A DNA stretch of 10,720 nt from Candidatus Cloacimonadota bacterium. GTDB taxonomy: Bacteria > Cloacimonadota > Cloacimonadia > JGIOTU-2. A program made the translations under genes and the position numbers. Positions 1 to 4,998 of this stretch are shown here, piece by piece. Positions within the stretch are counted from its first letter, which is position 1. Each line of letters opens with the position of its first letter. The stretch lies in NCBI GenBank assembly GCA_021158425.1, contig JAGGUR010000119.1:1-10720 (forward strand), in the 5' to 3' direction. The notes beneath the pieces are model-generated. The model made no database searches. It had not been told where the DNA came from and saw only the letters and a program-made list of their open reading frames with translations.

Positions 1-158
1 ACGATGAATTAGTTTTTGAAGTAAAAACCTCACTTATTGATAAATACAAAAAAATAATTAAAACCGAAATGGAATCTGTTTTACCAATTGATTATGAAAA
101 CATTATACCTTTGATAGTTGATATAGGCTATGGCAAGAACTGGCTGGAAGCACATTGA
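1..158 (+). CDS. polA: DNA polymerase I, C-terminal fragment (5' end outside window)
   Basis: The open frame runs from base 3 (the first two bases complete a codon begun outside) to TGA at 156-158. The peptide opens DELVFEV, which with the preceding partial codon (probably His) matches motif C (VHDE) of family A DNA polymerases, the catalytic carboxylate region of the palm. It ends with an IPLIVDIGYGKNWLEAH tail, typical of the PolA C-terminus (PL-VD-G-G-NW-EAH). The enzyme fills gaps and removes primers during replication and repair in the cytoplasm. Only about 51 residues are present, so the 5'-nuclease and proofreading domains cannot be assessed. A degenerate tandem repeat follows the stop; I see no clear terminator. 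Confidence 0.87.
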   Translation, partial: DELVFEVKTSLIDKYKKIIKTEMESVLPIDYENIIPLIVDIGYGKNWLEAH

Positions 159-162
159 ATTG

Positions 163-226
163 GTGAACTTGTGAACTTGTAAACTGGTAAACTGGTAAAC
201 TTGTGAACTGGTAAACCGGTGAAAAT
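163..226 (+). repeat. Degenerate 8-bp tandem repeat (consensus GTRAACTK), about 8 units
   Basis: Eight consecutive octamers can be read: GTGAACTT, GTGAACTT, GTAAACTG, GTAAACTG, GTAAACTT, GTGAACTG, GTAAACCG, GTGAAAAT. The third base alternates A/G and the last is T or G, while the GT-AAC core is fixed until the final unit decays. The array starts four bases after the polA stop and has no reading frame or dyad symmetry of its own. The rest of the spacer to 318 holds nothing I can assign confidently. Confidence 0.85.
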
Positions 227-318
227 TGAATTTCCGCTTCTCCTCTGAAAATATTGACCTTATTACTAAATGAAATAGTACCTTGTAAAAATAATTCTAT
301 AAATTTGGTAAGTAAGTT

Positions 319-1584
319 ATGAATACAAAATTAAAATATGGCAAAGGTTATAAAGAGCTCAAAATATCTTCAGAAAACATTATTGATATATTAGAGATGA
401 AAGCAATACCAGCATGCAAAAATCCATATCAATTAATTAAACAGAAACTGAACTCCCCTATTGACACAGAATCTTTATCAAAACTTTTAGCAAAGAAGAT
501 GCCAGAAAATATTGTAGTTATTATTAGTGATATTACTCGTCCAGGACCTTTCAAAGAATTACTTAAACCATTGGTTGATGAAATATTAGCGACCAGAATA
601 AATATGAATAAGATACGATTTGTCATTGCCAATGGCACACATAGAAAAATGACTGATGCCGAGATGAGGTTTCAGTATGGTAATTGGATAGTTGATAATT
701 TTAGTATCCAAAATCATGACTGTCGGGCATCTAATTTGGTTTCTTACGGTAAGATGAAATCAGGAAATGAGTTATGGATTAACAAGACGGTGGCAAATAC
801 GGATTTCCTTATAACTACTGGAATCCTCAATACTCATTATTTTGCCGGATTTGGCGGCGGTAGAAAATCTATCTTGCCTGGTGTTTGCGGCTATGAAACA
901 ATTAGGAGAAATCACTCAAACATTATTCATGAATATGCAGGATTAGGAAGACTAAAAGGGAATTTGATTCATCTTGAGATGTGTGAAGCAGCTGAGAAAG
1001 TAGGCGTTGATTTCTGCATAAATATGCTTATAAATGCTAATAAGCAATTAGTGGATTGCTTTGCCGGTGATATTGATAAAGTTTTTCATACTGGAGCAAA
1101 GGCAATAAGAAATTTGTATTCTGTAAAATTCAGCAAATATGCCGATGTTGTTATTACCTCTGCTGGCGGATATCCAAAGGATATCAACTTTTATCAATCA
1201 CAAAAGGCATTAAATAATACCATTGATTTAGTTAAACAAGGAGGCACCATTGTCCTTATTGCAGACTGCAGTGAAGGTGTAGGTCAAGATGAAATGGAAA
1301 GAGTTCTGACATCTGCCAAAGATCTGGATGAACTCTTCTCTATAAAGCAGGAAGATATTCAGATAGGCGGGCATCGTGCTTTTGCAACAGGGAAGTTGTT
1401 GAAGAAAGCTGATATTTTGGTTATTAGCAGTATGAAACCAGAAAAAGTAAGAAAAATTCACTTCATACCTATGAAGTCATTTGACGATTGTATGGATTTT
1501 ATAATAAAAAAACATGGTAAGAATTTTAAATCATACATCGTTCCTAATGGCTCTATGTTCTTCCCAACAGCTGAGATAAACTAA
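319..1584 (+). CDS. larA: LarA/DUF2088-family nickel-pincer enzyme (lactate racemase or 2-hydroxyacid racemase homologue)
   Basis: A 421-residue protein, the usual length for LarA. LarA enzymes racemise or epimerise 2-hydroxyacids with a covalently bound nickel-pincer nucleotide cofactor. The key residues are visible: DITRPGP at 71-77; NGTHR with H108; HYFAGFGGGRKS with H173 and K183, the lysine that tethers the cofactor in the Lactobacillus plantarum enzyme; and RRNHS with H199, the nickel-ligand histidine position. The spacing matches L. plantarum LarA (H108, H174, K184, H200) within one residue. A family-typical PKDINFYQSQKA segment lies at 286-297. The substrate cannot be told, since many LarA homologues do not act on lactate, so the gene symbol marks the family only. 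The cofactor genes larB, larC and larE are not in this window. The ribosome binding site is weak; the ATG is chosen because the N-terminus aligns with the family. Confidence 0.88.
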   Translation: MNTKLKYGKGYKELKISSENIIDILEMKAIPACKNPYQLIKQKLNSPIDTESLSKLLAKKMPENIVVIISDITRPGPFKELLKPLVDEILATRINMNKIRFVIANGTHRKMTDAEMRFQYGNWIVDNFSIQNHDCRASNLVSYGKMKSGNELWINKTVANTDFLITTGILNTHYFAGFGGGRKSILPGVCGYETIRRNHSNIIHEYAGLGRLKGNLIHLEMCEAAEKVGVDFCINMLINANKQLVDCFAGDIDKVFHTGAKAIRNLYSVKFSKYADVVITSAGGYPKDINFYQSQKALNNTIDLVKQGGTIVLIADCSEGVGQDEMERVLTSAKDLDELFSIKQEDIQIGGHRAFATGKLLKKADILVISSMKPEKVRKIHFIPMKSFDDCMDFIIKKHGKNFKSYIVPNGSMFFPTAEIN

Positions 1585-1605
1585 TTGGTTTCTGTCCGTA
1601 AAAAT

Positions 1606-1628
1606 CCCCTCAATTAAATTGGGGGTTT
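1606..1628 (+). terminator. Hairpin after larA, possible weak terminator
   Basis: Twenty-one bases after the larA stop, a C-run and G-run flank an AT centre (CCCCTCAAT-TAA-ATTGGGGG). This forms an approximately 8-bp stem with one G-U pair and a 3-nt loop. Only three T residues follow, so it is a poor intrinsic terminator. Its shape resembles the inner hairpin of the palindromic element inside the next gene, so it may be a dispersed repeat that happens to end transcription. Confidence 0.4.
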
Positions 1629-1632
1629 GTAG

Positions 1633-1652
1633 AACGACCTTCCAGGGTCGTT
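1633..1652. repeat. Short palindrome (AACGACC/GGTCGTT)
   Basis: A 7-bp perfect stem, AACGACC at 1633-1639 and GGTCGTT at 1646-1652, encloses a 6-nt loop. It is one of several G+C-rich palindromes packed into the larA-DUF362 spacer, and its flank (GTAGAACGA) resembles the arm of the hairpin at 1748-1771. Confidence 0.6.
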
Positions 1653-1705
1653 ATGTGTATCATTAAAACAAGTTCATCCTTCGTTATGATTGAGTCGGGA
1701 CTACT

Positions 1706-1747
1706 CCTGTCCGCCGTCTCACGATTGCATCAGGATGGAAGGCGGGG
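1706..1747. repeat. Palindromic dispersed element, intergenic copy
   Basis: The left end CCTGTCCGCCGTC (1706-1718) and right end GGATGGAAGGCGGGG (1733-1747) are each identical to segments of the element inside the downstream gene (2225-2237 and 2265-2279). The ends are imperfectly complementary (CCGCC against GGCGG). The middle differs between copies: 14 nt here, 27 nt in the gene. This defines a small repeat family with conserved ends and a variable core. Confidence 0.8.
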
Positions 1748-1771
1748 AGAACGAGCTCTGAACCTCGTTCT
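1748..1771. repeat. Short palindrome (AGAACGAG/CTCGTTCT)
   Basis: An 8-bp perfect stem, AGAACGAG at 1748-1755 and CTCGTTCT at 1764-1771, has an 8-nt loop. It abuts the preceding element directly. The remaining bases to 1837 contain no further structure I can support. Confidence 0.65.
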
Positions 1772-1837
1772 ACATCCAGTGGCAGACACTAAGTAGTTTA
1801 CTATTCTAAAAATCGCTTTATCTATAGGATTTTATAA

Positions 1838-3052
1838 ATGCTAAAAGTAATAGTAAGAAGATGTAAGAATTACGACAGAGAAAAAATAAAACGAATCATA
1901 TATGAAATATTTTCTTCTCAAAAATTTTTAAATAGATTAAATAACCTTGATTCAGTTTTACTCAAACCAAATCTTTTGGGACCATACTCACCAGAAAAAG
2001 GTGTTACAACTCATCCAGAATTTATTGCAGCCTTAATTGAAATTTTGAAAGACTACAACATAAAAATTTCCTTATTAGATAATCCAGGTGGAACGGTAAA
2101 ATATGAGAAGGTTTTGCATGATACCGGGATGGAGGATTTATCAAAAAAATACGATATTGAAATCTTAAATTCCGCAATTTCTGGCATAAGAAAGTTCAGG
2201 AGATTTACTTCGGTCCGCCAGCTGCCTGTCCGCCGTCCCGATAATCCCCGATTTAATCGGGGAGGGATGGAAGGCGGGGCGGATGAAAATATAGAATACA
2301 TAATAAGCAAACCCGTTGTAGAATGTGAGGCTATTATCAATCTACCAAAGATGAAGACGCATACACTCACACTCTTTACTGGTGCGATAAAAAATTGTTA
2401 TGGAGTCGTGCCCGGTTTAGCCAAATCAAATTATCACCGCATTGCACCTAATCCAACGGAATTCGCAAAAATCGTGGTAGATATTTACAAAATAGTTAAA
2501 GATAAAATCGTATTTAATCTTATGGACGGAATTGTTGGTATGGATGGTGATGGACCCTCTTCTGGCGATACAAAGAATTTCGGTGTAATATTGGGCGGTA
2601 CGGACGCGGTTGCCCTGGATTTTTGTGCATCAAGAATGATGGGCTACAACCCAAAGAAGATACCAACTATTAAGTTTGCTGCAGACCAAACTCAAATCTC
2701 TTTGGATGATATAAGATTAATCGGAGATTTTAGTGAAAATTTTGTGCTTAAGAATATAAATATTAGAAAGAGTAAAATAACTAACTTAATTTTGAATAGT
2801 TTTTCTACACCTCTTAAAAATGTATTTCAAAAGTTATTTTGGGCTTATCCTGCCTATAATCCGGAAAAATGCACGAAATGTGGAATATGCGTAAAATCTT
2901 GTCCCACATCAGCACTTAAAATTTCAAAAGAGTCCCCTATCCCTCAGCTGAATAGAGACAAATGTATTCTATGCCTGTGCTGTATTGAAATGTGCCCCGA
3001 GAATGCGGCATATCTTGAAAAGAGCTTTATAGCTAAATATTTAATAAAATAA
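1838..3052 (+). CDS. DUF362 domain protein with C-terminal 2x[4Fe-4S] ferredoxin domain
   Basis: A 404-residue protein. Residues about 37-300 match DUF362: LLKPNL near 41-46, THPEF at 58-62, INLPKMKTHTLT at 167-178, TGAIKNCYGVVPG at 181-193, and LMDGIVGMDGDGPSSG at 228-243. The C-terminus carries two ferredoxin-type clusters: C345, C348, C351, C355 and C376, C379, C382, C386, each ending Cys-Pro. Proteins of this build are common in anaerobes and are presumed to be cytoplasmic iron-sulfur proteins; the reaction of the family is not established. Residues 126-148 are unusual: they are rich in Arg, Pro and Gly, encoded by a G+C-rich palindromic repeat, and placed where relatives normally run straight into the strand before INLPK. 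The reading frame is intact across it. A function shared with the upstream LarA homologue is possible but not shown; a 253-bp spacer with hairpins separates them. Confidence 0.88.
   Translation: MLKVIVRRCKNYDREKIKRIIYEIFSSQKFLNRLNNLDSVLLKPNLLGPYSPEKGVTTHPEFIAALIEILKDYNIKISLLDNPGGTVKYEKVLHDTGMEDLSKKYDIEILNSAISGIRKFRRFTSVRQLPVRRPDNPRFNRGGMEGGADENIEYIISKPVVECEAIINLPKMKTHTLTLFTGAIKNCYGVVPGLAKSNYHRIAPNPTEFAKIVVDIYKIVKDKIVFNLMDGIVGMDGDGPSSGDTKNFGVILGGTDAVALDFCASRMMGYNPKKIPTIKFAADQTQISLDDIRLIGDFSENFVLKNINIRKSKITNLILNSFSTPLKNVFQKLFWAYPAYNPEKCTKCGICVKSCPTSALKISKESPIPQLNRDKCILCLCCIEMCPENAAYLEKSFIAKYLIK
2213..2281. repeat. Palindromic element inserted in frame within the DUF362 gene (69 nt, 23 codons)
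   Basis: The segment is visibly G+C-rich in an AT-rich gene. It has nested inverted repeats: TCCGCC at 2214-2219 against GGCGGA at 2278-2283; a second TCCGCC at 2229 against GGCGGG at 2273; and an inner perfect 8-bp hairpin TCCCCGAT-TTA-ATCGGGGA. It shares 13-bp and 15-bp exact blocks with the intergenic element at 1706-1747. Removing 2213-2281 takes out exactly 23 codons and keeps the frame (Ser125 would join Asp149). Exact boundaries are uncertain by a few bases. The situation resembles Rickettsia palindromic elements that insert into protein genes. Confidence 0.85.
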
Positions 3053-3128
3053 CTTTTTATTGATTGTAAAAATTCGGATTTTATTTATCATTTGATTTTT
3101 AAAAAAATTTTATTCAAAGCATAAAAAT

Positions 3129-3160
3129 TTGACAATTTGTTAATAAAAAAAATTTCTTGC
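3129..3160 (+). promoter_or_regulatory. Possible promoter upstream of the 33-codon ORF
   Basis: A perfect TTGACA hexamer at 3129-3134 lies in very AT-rich sequence, 39 bases before the ATG at 3174. No good TATAAT-like hexamer follows at 16-18 nt, so the assignment rests on the -35-like box and on the gene-and-terminator unit immediately downstream. Confidence 0.3.
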
Positions 3161-3173
3161 ACTTAGAGGAAGA

Positions 3174-3275
3174 ATGAAAAGAATTTTTAGTTTTCTGAAG
3201 TTTTTATTATTTCCCGGCAAGTCTATAAACCAGTTAATAAAATACTGGTTTGTTATAGGCATCCTTTATTCATAA
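3174..3275 (+). CDS. Possible small hydrophobic protein (33 aa) or structured small RNA
   Basis: An ATG at 3174 follows a good Shine-Dalgarno sequence (GAGGA) at 5-nt spacing and opens a 33-codon frame ending TAA at 3273-3275. The peptide starts MKRIFSFLKFLLFPGKS and ends KYWFVIGILYS. It is basic at the N-terminus with two hydrophobic stretches, as for a membrane-associated microprotein. A TTGACA box lies 39 nt upstream and a strong terminator begins 8 nt after the stop, so it looks like a self-contained unit. Within the frame, 3221-3260 can form a 14-bp stem with a 3-nt bulge (GTCTATA-AACCAGT paired with ACTGGTT-TGT-TATAGGC). A non-coding RNA or leader RNA of about 150 nt is therefore an equal alternative. 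I do not recognise the peptide; it could also be the remnant N-terminus of a longer membrane protein. Confidence 0.45.
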   Translation: MKRIFSFLKFLLFPGKSINQLIKYWFVIGILYS

Positions 3276-3282
3276 TATTTGC

Positions 3283-3315
3283 GGCATTTATGTTTAAACA
3301 TAAATGCCTTTTTTT
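3283..3315 (+). terminator. Strong intrinsic terminator
   Basis: A perfect 26-bp palindrome at 3283-3308 (GGCATTTATGTTT and its exact complement) is followed directly by seven T residues at 3309-3315. It ends the short unit at 3174-3275 and insulates the zinc-ribbon gene at 3380 from upstream transcription. Confidence 0.92.
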
Positions 3316-3379
3316 CAGTTGGTAAAACTTATCAGTTAATTCTTAATATTTTGTTGTCTGAATTAGATAAGGAGCAATA

Positions 3380-4102
3380 ATGCTAAAAGAGATTGAGATT
3401 CTCTGTCAGTTACAGGTATTGGATAATAAAATCAGGGCGGCAAAAAAGGAAAAGGAAAGATTACCAAAAGAGATTGAAAAACTCGAAAACAAGTTTAATC
3501 TGGAACAAGAATCAGAGAAAAATATAAAGCAGAGACTTGAGCAGAACCTACAACGACAGAAGAAATTAGAACTTGATATTGCGGCTAATAATCAGGAGAT
3601 AAATAAGTATGAGAATCAACTGTTGATGGTAAAAACCAACAAAGAGTATAAAGCATTGAATTCTGAAATTACCCATCGTAAGGAAGGAAATAATAAAATT
3701 GAAGAGCAATTAATAGGATTGTTAGAAGCAGAATCTGCATTGGAAGAAGAAAAGAAACACATTCTTGAGTTATTGGCAAAAGATAAAAAAGCTTTAGAGA
3801 AAGAGAAAAAAAAGATAAATATTAAGATTGATGAATTAATCAAGGAGATAGCTCAACAAGAAAGAGAAAAAATAGAATTATCAAAGGAAATCCCTGATGT
3901 TTTATTTAGAAGGTATCAGCGTTTAATAGAGCATAAAGATGGAAAAGCGATAGCAACAATAGAAAATGGAGTATGTTCTGGTTGTCATTTTCGTGTTAGA
4001 CCCCAAATTATTGTTGAAGTTGCAAAGGGTGACTCAATAATTACTTGTGAAAATTGTTCCCGAATTTTAGTCGCACCCAGGAAATCTGCTAAGGGAGGTT
4101 GA
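3380..4102 (+). CDS. Coiled-coil protein with C4-type zinc ribbon (DUF164/CT398-like)
   Basis: A 240-residue protein. Residues about 8-175 are a long, highly charged Lys/Glu-rich coiled coil that probably folds back as a hairpin. Residues 198-227 form a C4 zinc ribbon with C199-x2-C202 and C223-x2-C226, preceded by RRYQRLIEHKDGKAIA, characteristic of the family. Relatives include Helicobacter HP0958 (FlgZ) and Chlamydia CT398, which act as adaptor proteins binding nucleic acid or other proteins. The role here is not known. A good ribosome binding site (AAGGAG) lies 5 nt before the ATG. The last two Gly codons and the stop fall inside repeat copy A, so the repeat supplies the protein's extreme C-terminus. 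From memory, members of this family often sit next to rnpB in other bacteria, as here; I could not verify that. Confidence 0.85.
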   Translation: MLKEIEILCQLQVLDNKIRAAKKEKERLPKEIEKLENKFNLEQESEKNIKQRLEQNLQRQKKLELDIAANNQEINKYENQLLMVKTNKEYKALNSEITHRKEGNNKIEEQLIGLLEAESALEEEKKHILELLAKDKKALEKEKKKINIKIDELIKEIAQQEREKIELSKEIPDVLFRRYQRLIEHKDGKAIATIENGVCSGCHFRVRPQIIVEVAKGDSIITCENCSRILVAPRKSAKGG

Positions 4103-4200
4103 ATAAGCTAAACTTTATTTCAATAACTCTAATATTGTTTAGTAACCCTTATTTATTCTTGTTAGTTTTCTTTATTCACCTGAACTTTATTCCACTCCCT
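4093..4200 (+). repeat. ~108-bp direct repeat flanking rnpB, copy A
   Basis: It is aligned without gaps at an offset of 690 bp to copy B (4783-4890). Only about 8 mismatches occur in the first 98 bp, with more divergence in the last 10. The ends are near-inverted (GGGAGGTTGAATAA at the left, TTATTCCACTCCCT at the right), giving a MITE-like outline. The interior contains a hairpin (CTAAAC with GTTTAG, and CAATA with TATTG) and several TTTATTC words. It overlaps the last codons of the zinc-ribbon gene and ends exactly where the RNase P RNA begins, so any proximal rnpB promoter must lie within it. Confidence 0.88.
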
Positions 4201-4782
4201 AAAGAGAATTAGACAATCGCCCAGCACCTATCTTTACTTAGTAAATTAGTTTAACACTTATATGTATTACGCAAAGATAGGTGCCGGGAGGAAAGTCCGA
4301 ACACCAGGAGCAAAATACTTCGTAACACGAAGTTCCCGTAAGGGAAAGATAGTGCCACAGAAAACAAACCGTCCCGATTTATCCTCCGAAGGGGGATTTA
4401 TCGGGATAAGGGTGAAAAGGTGGTGTAAGAGACCACCAGTTCTGATGGTGACATCAGAAGCTTGGTAAACCTTATTGGTGCAAGGTCAAATAGGAGAGAA
4501 TCTCCGAGATGTCTCGGGGAACGAATCGCTCCGTTCGTCATACTCTCGGGTAGACTGCAAAAATCAGTCATTGGAATGAACCGATGAATCCCGCACTTAT
4601 TTTTGAATAAATTAGAATATGAAGTATAGTAATTTGGTTATTACAAATATATCATATTATTGTTGTAAGTCATATTTCGGATTTAAAAATAGGTGCGGGA
4701 TGCGGTGACGCCTGATTCAGATAAATGATTGTCGTCCCGACTTCTTAAGTCGGGAAACAGAATTCGGCTTATTATTTTCTTT
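4201..4782 (+). ncRNA. rnpB: RNase P RNA, bacterial type A, enlarged (~582 nt)
   Basis: This is the catalytic RNA that cleaves 5' leaders from pre-tRNAs. The helices are legible. P1: AAAGAGAAT (4201) with ATTTTCTTT (4774). P2: GACAATC (4212) with GATTGTC (4727). P3: a perfect 12-bp stem, 4224-4235 with 4273-4284. P4 region: GAGGAAAGTCCGAA (4289) with ACAGAATTCGGCTT (4757-4770). P8, P9 and P12 follow; P13 is GGTGGT/ACCACC and P14 TTCTGAT/ATCAGAA. Conserved blocks ACAGAAAACAAACCG, GCAAGGTCAAATAGG and GGGTAGACTGC are present. P18 has a GUGA tetraloop and P19 is a 9-bp stem at 4735-4755. Typical bacterial RNAs are about 350-400 nt; here P18 holds a 134-nt insertion and P3 and P12 are long. The usual GGU that pairs with tRNA CCA is not visible in the P15-P17 loop (about 4493-4550). 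The short reading frame starting at 4262 is a chance ORF inside this RNA. The ends are inferred from P1 pairing. Confidence 0.93.
4568..4701 (+). other. 134-nt structured insertion in helix P18 of RNase P RNA
   Basis: Deleting these bases joins AATCAG (4562-4567) to GCGGTGACGCCTGATT (4702-4717), giving a perfect 9-bp P18 stem capped by a GUGA tetraloop. The insert folds on its own: a 7-bp hairpin (TCATTGG 4568-4574 with CCGATGA 4581-4587), then a 17-bp stem (4588-4604 with 4685-4701, one G-U pair) closing an AT-rich internal region. P18 would become a multi-helix junction, or the insert could be excised like an rRNA intervening sequence. Confidence 0.8.
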
Positions 4783-4890
4783 AGGAGGTGGAATAAGCTA
4801 AACTTTATTTCAATAAGTCTAATATTGTTTAGTAATCATTATTTATTCTTGTTACTTTTCTCTATTCAACTGAACTTTATTCTCAACCAC
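4783..4890 (+). repeat. ~108-bp direct repeat flanking rnpB, copy B
   Basis: It has the same orientation as copy A and starts at the base after the inferred 3' end of RNase P RNA. Left end AGGAGGTGGAATAA; right end TTATTCTCAACCACCT, running two bases past the aligned segment and nearly complementary to the left. No reading frame is conserved between the copies, which argues against coding function. It lies about 108 bp upstream of recJ, so it could carry a terminator for rnpB or a promoter for recJ, but neither is clear by eye. Confidence 0.87.
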
Positions 4891-4907
4891 CTTAGCAAAT
4901 TTTTTCT

Positions 4908-4978
4908 TAGAGCGAAGAATGTAGAGCAGGGCGCGAAGCACATATCGGCGTATGATTGGAATTACGCTTTTCGCTCTA
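4908..4978. repeat. Palindromic element upstream of recJ
   Basis: Terminal inverted repeats TAGAGCGAA (4908-4916) and TTCGCTCTA (4970-4978) are perfect over 9 bp. Inside are a second TAGAGC word at 4922 and an inner hairpin GCGTA/TACGC. The element occupies most of the spacer between repeat B and the recJ ribosome binding site, and it looks like another member of the dispersed palindromes found in this window. Confidence 0.7.
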
Positions 4979-4998
4979 CGAAAATAATTGGAGATTAG

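Noticed and set aside
254..282. TTGACC...TAGTAC as a larA promoter
   Set aside because: The -10 match is poor and the region is AT-rich, so such matches are expected by chance.
2053..2370. 105-codon minus strand frame opposite the DUF362 gene
   Set aside because: Antisense to a clearly conserved protein gene; the long frame is partly an effect of the G+C-rich palindrome.
4374..4409. TCCCGAT...ATCGGGA palindrome resembling the mobile elements
   Set aside because: It is in the position of P12 of RNase P RNA, a naturally variable stem; the resemblance to the dispersed palindromes is short and may be chance.
4262..4468. 68-codon + strand open frame
   Set aside because: It lies wholly inside RNase P RNA, spanning conserved P3-P14 sequence; chance frame with no plausible ribosome binding site or family.
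4735..4755. Hairpin TCCCGACTT/AAGTCGGGA as an inserted repeat in the RNase P RNA J2/4 region
   Set aside because: It sits where helix P19 normally occurs in many type A RNase P RNAs, so it is best read as P19 and not as an insertion.
4729..4998. 89-codon + strand open frame before recJ
   Set aside because: It crosses the rnpB 3' end, repeat B and a palindromic element; no coding signature and the frame is not conserved in repeat copy A.
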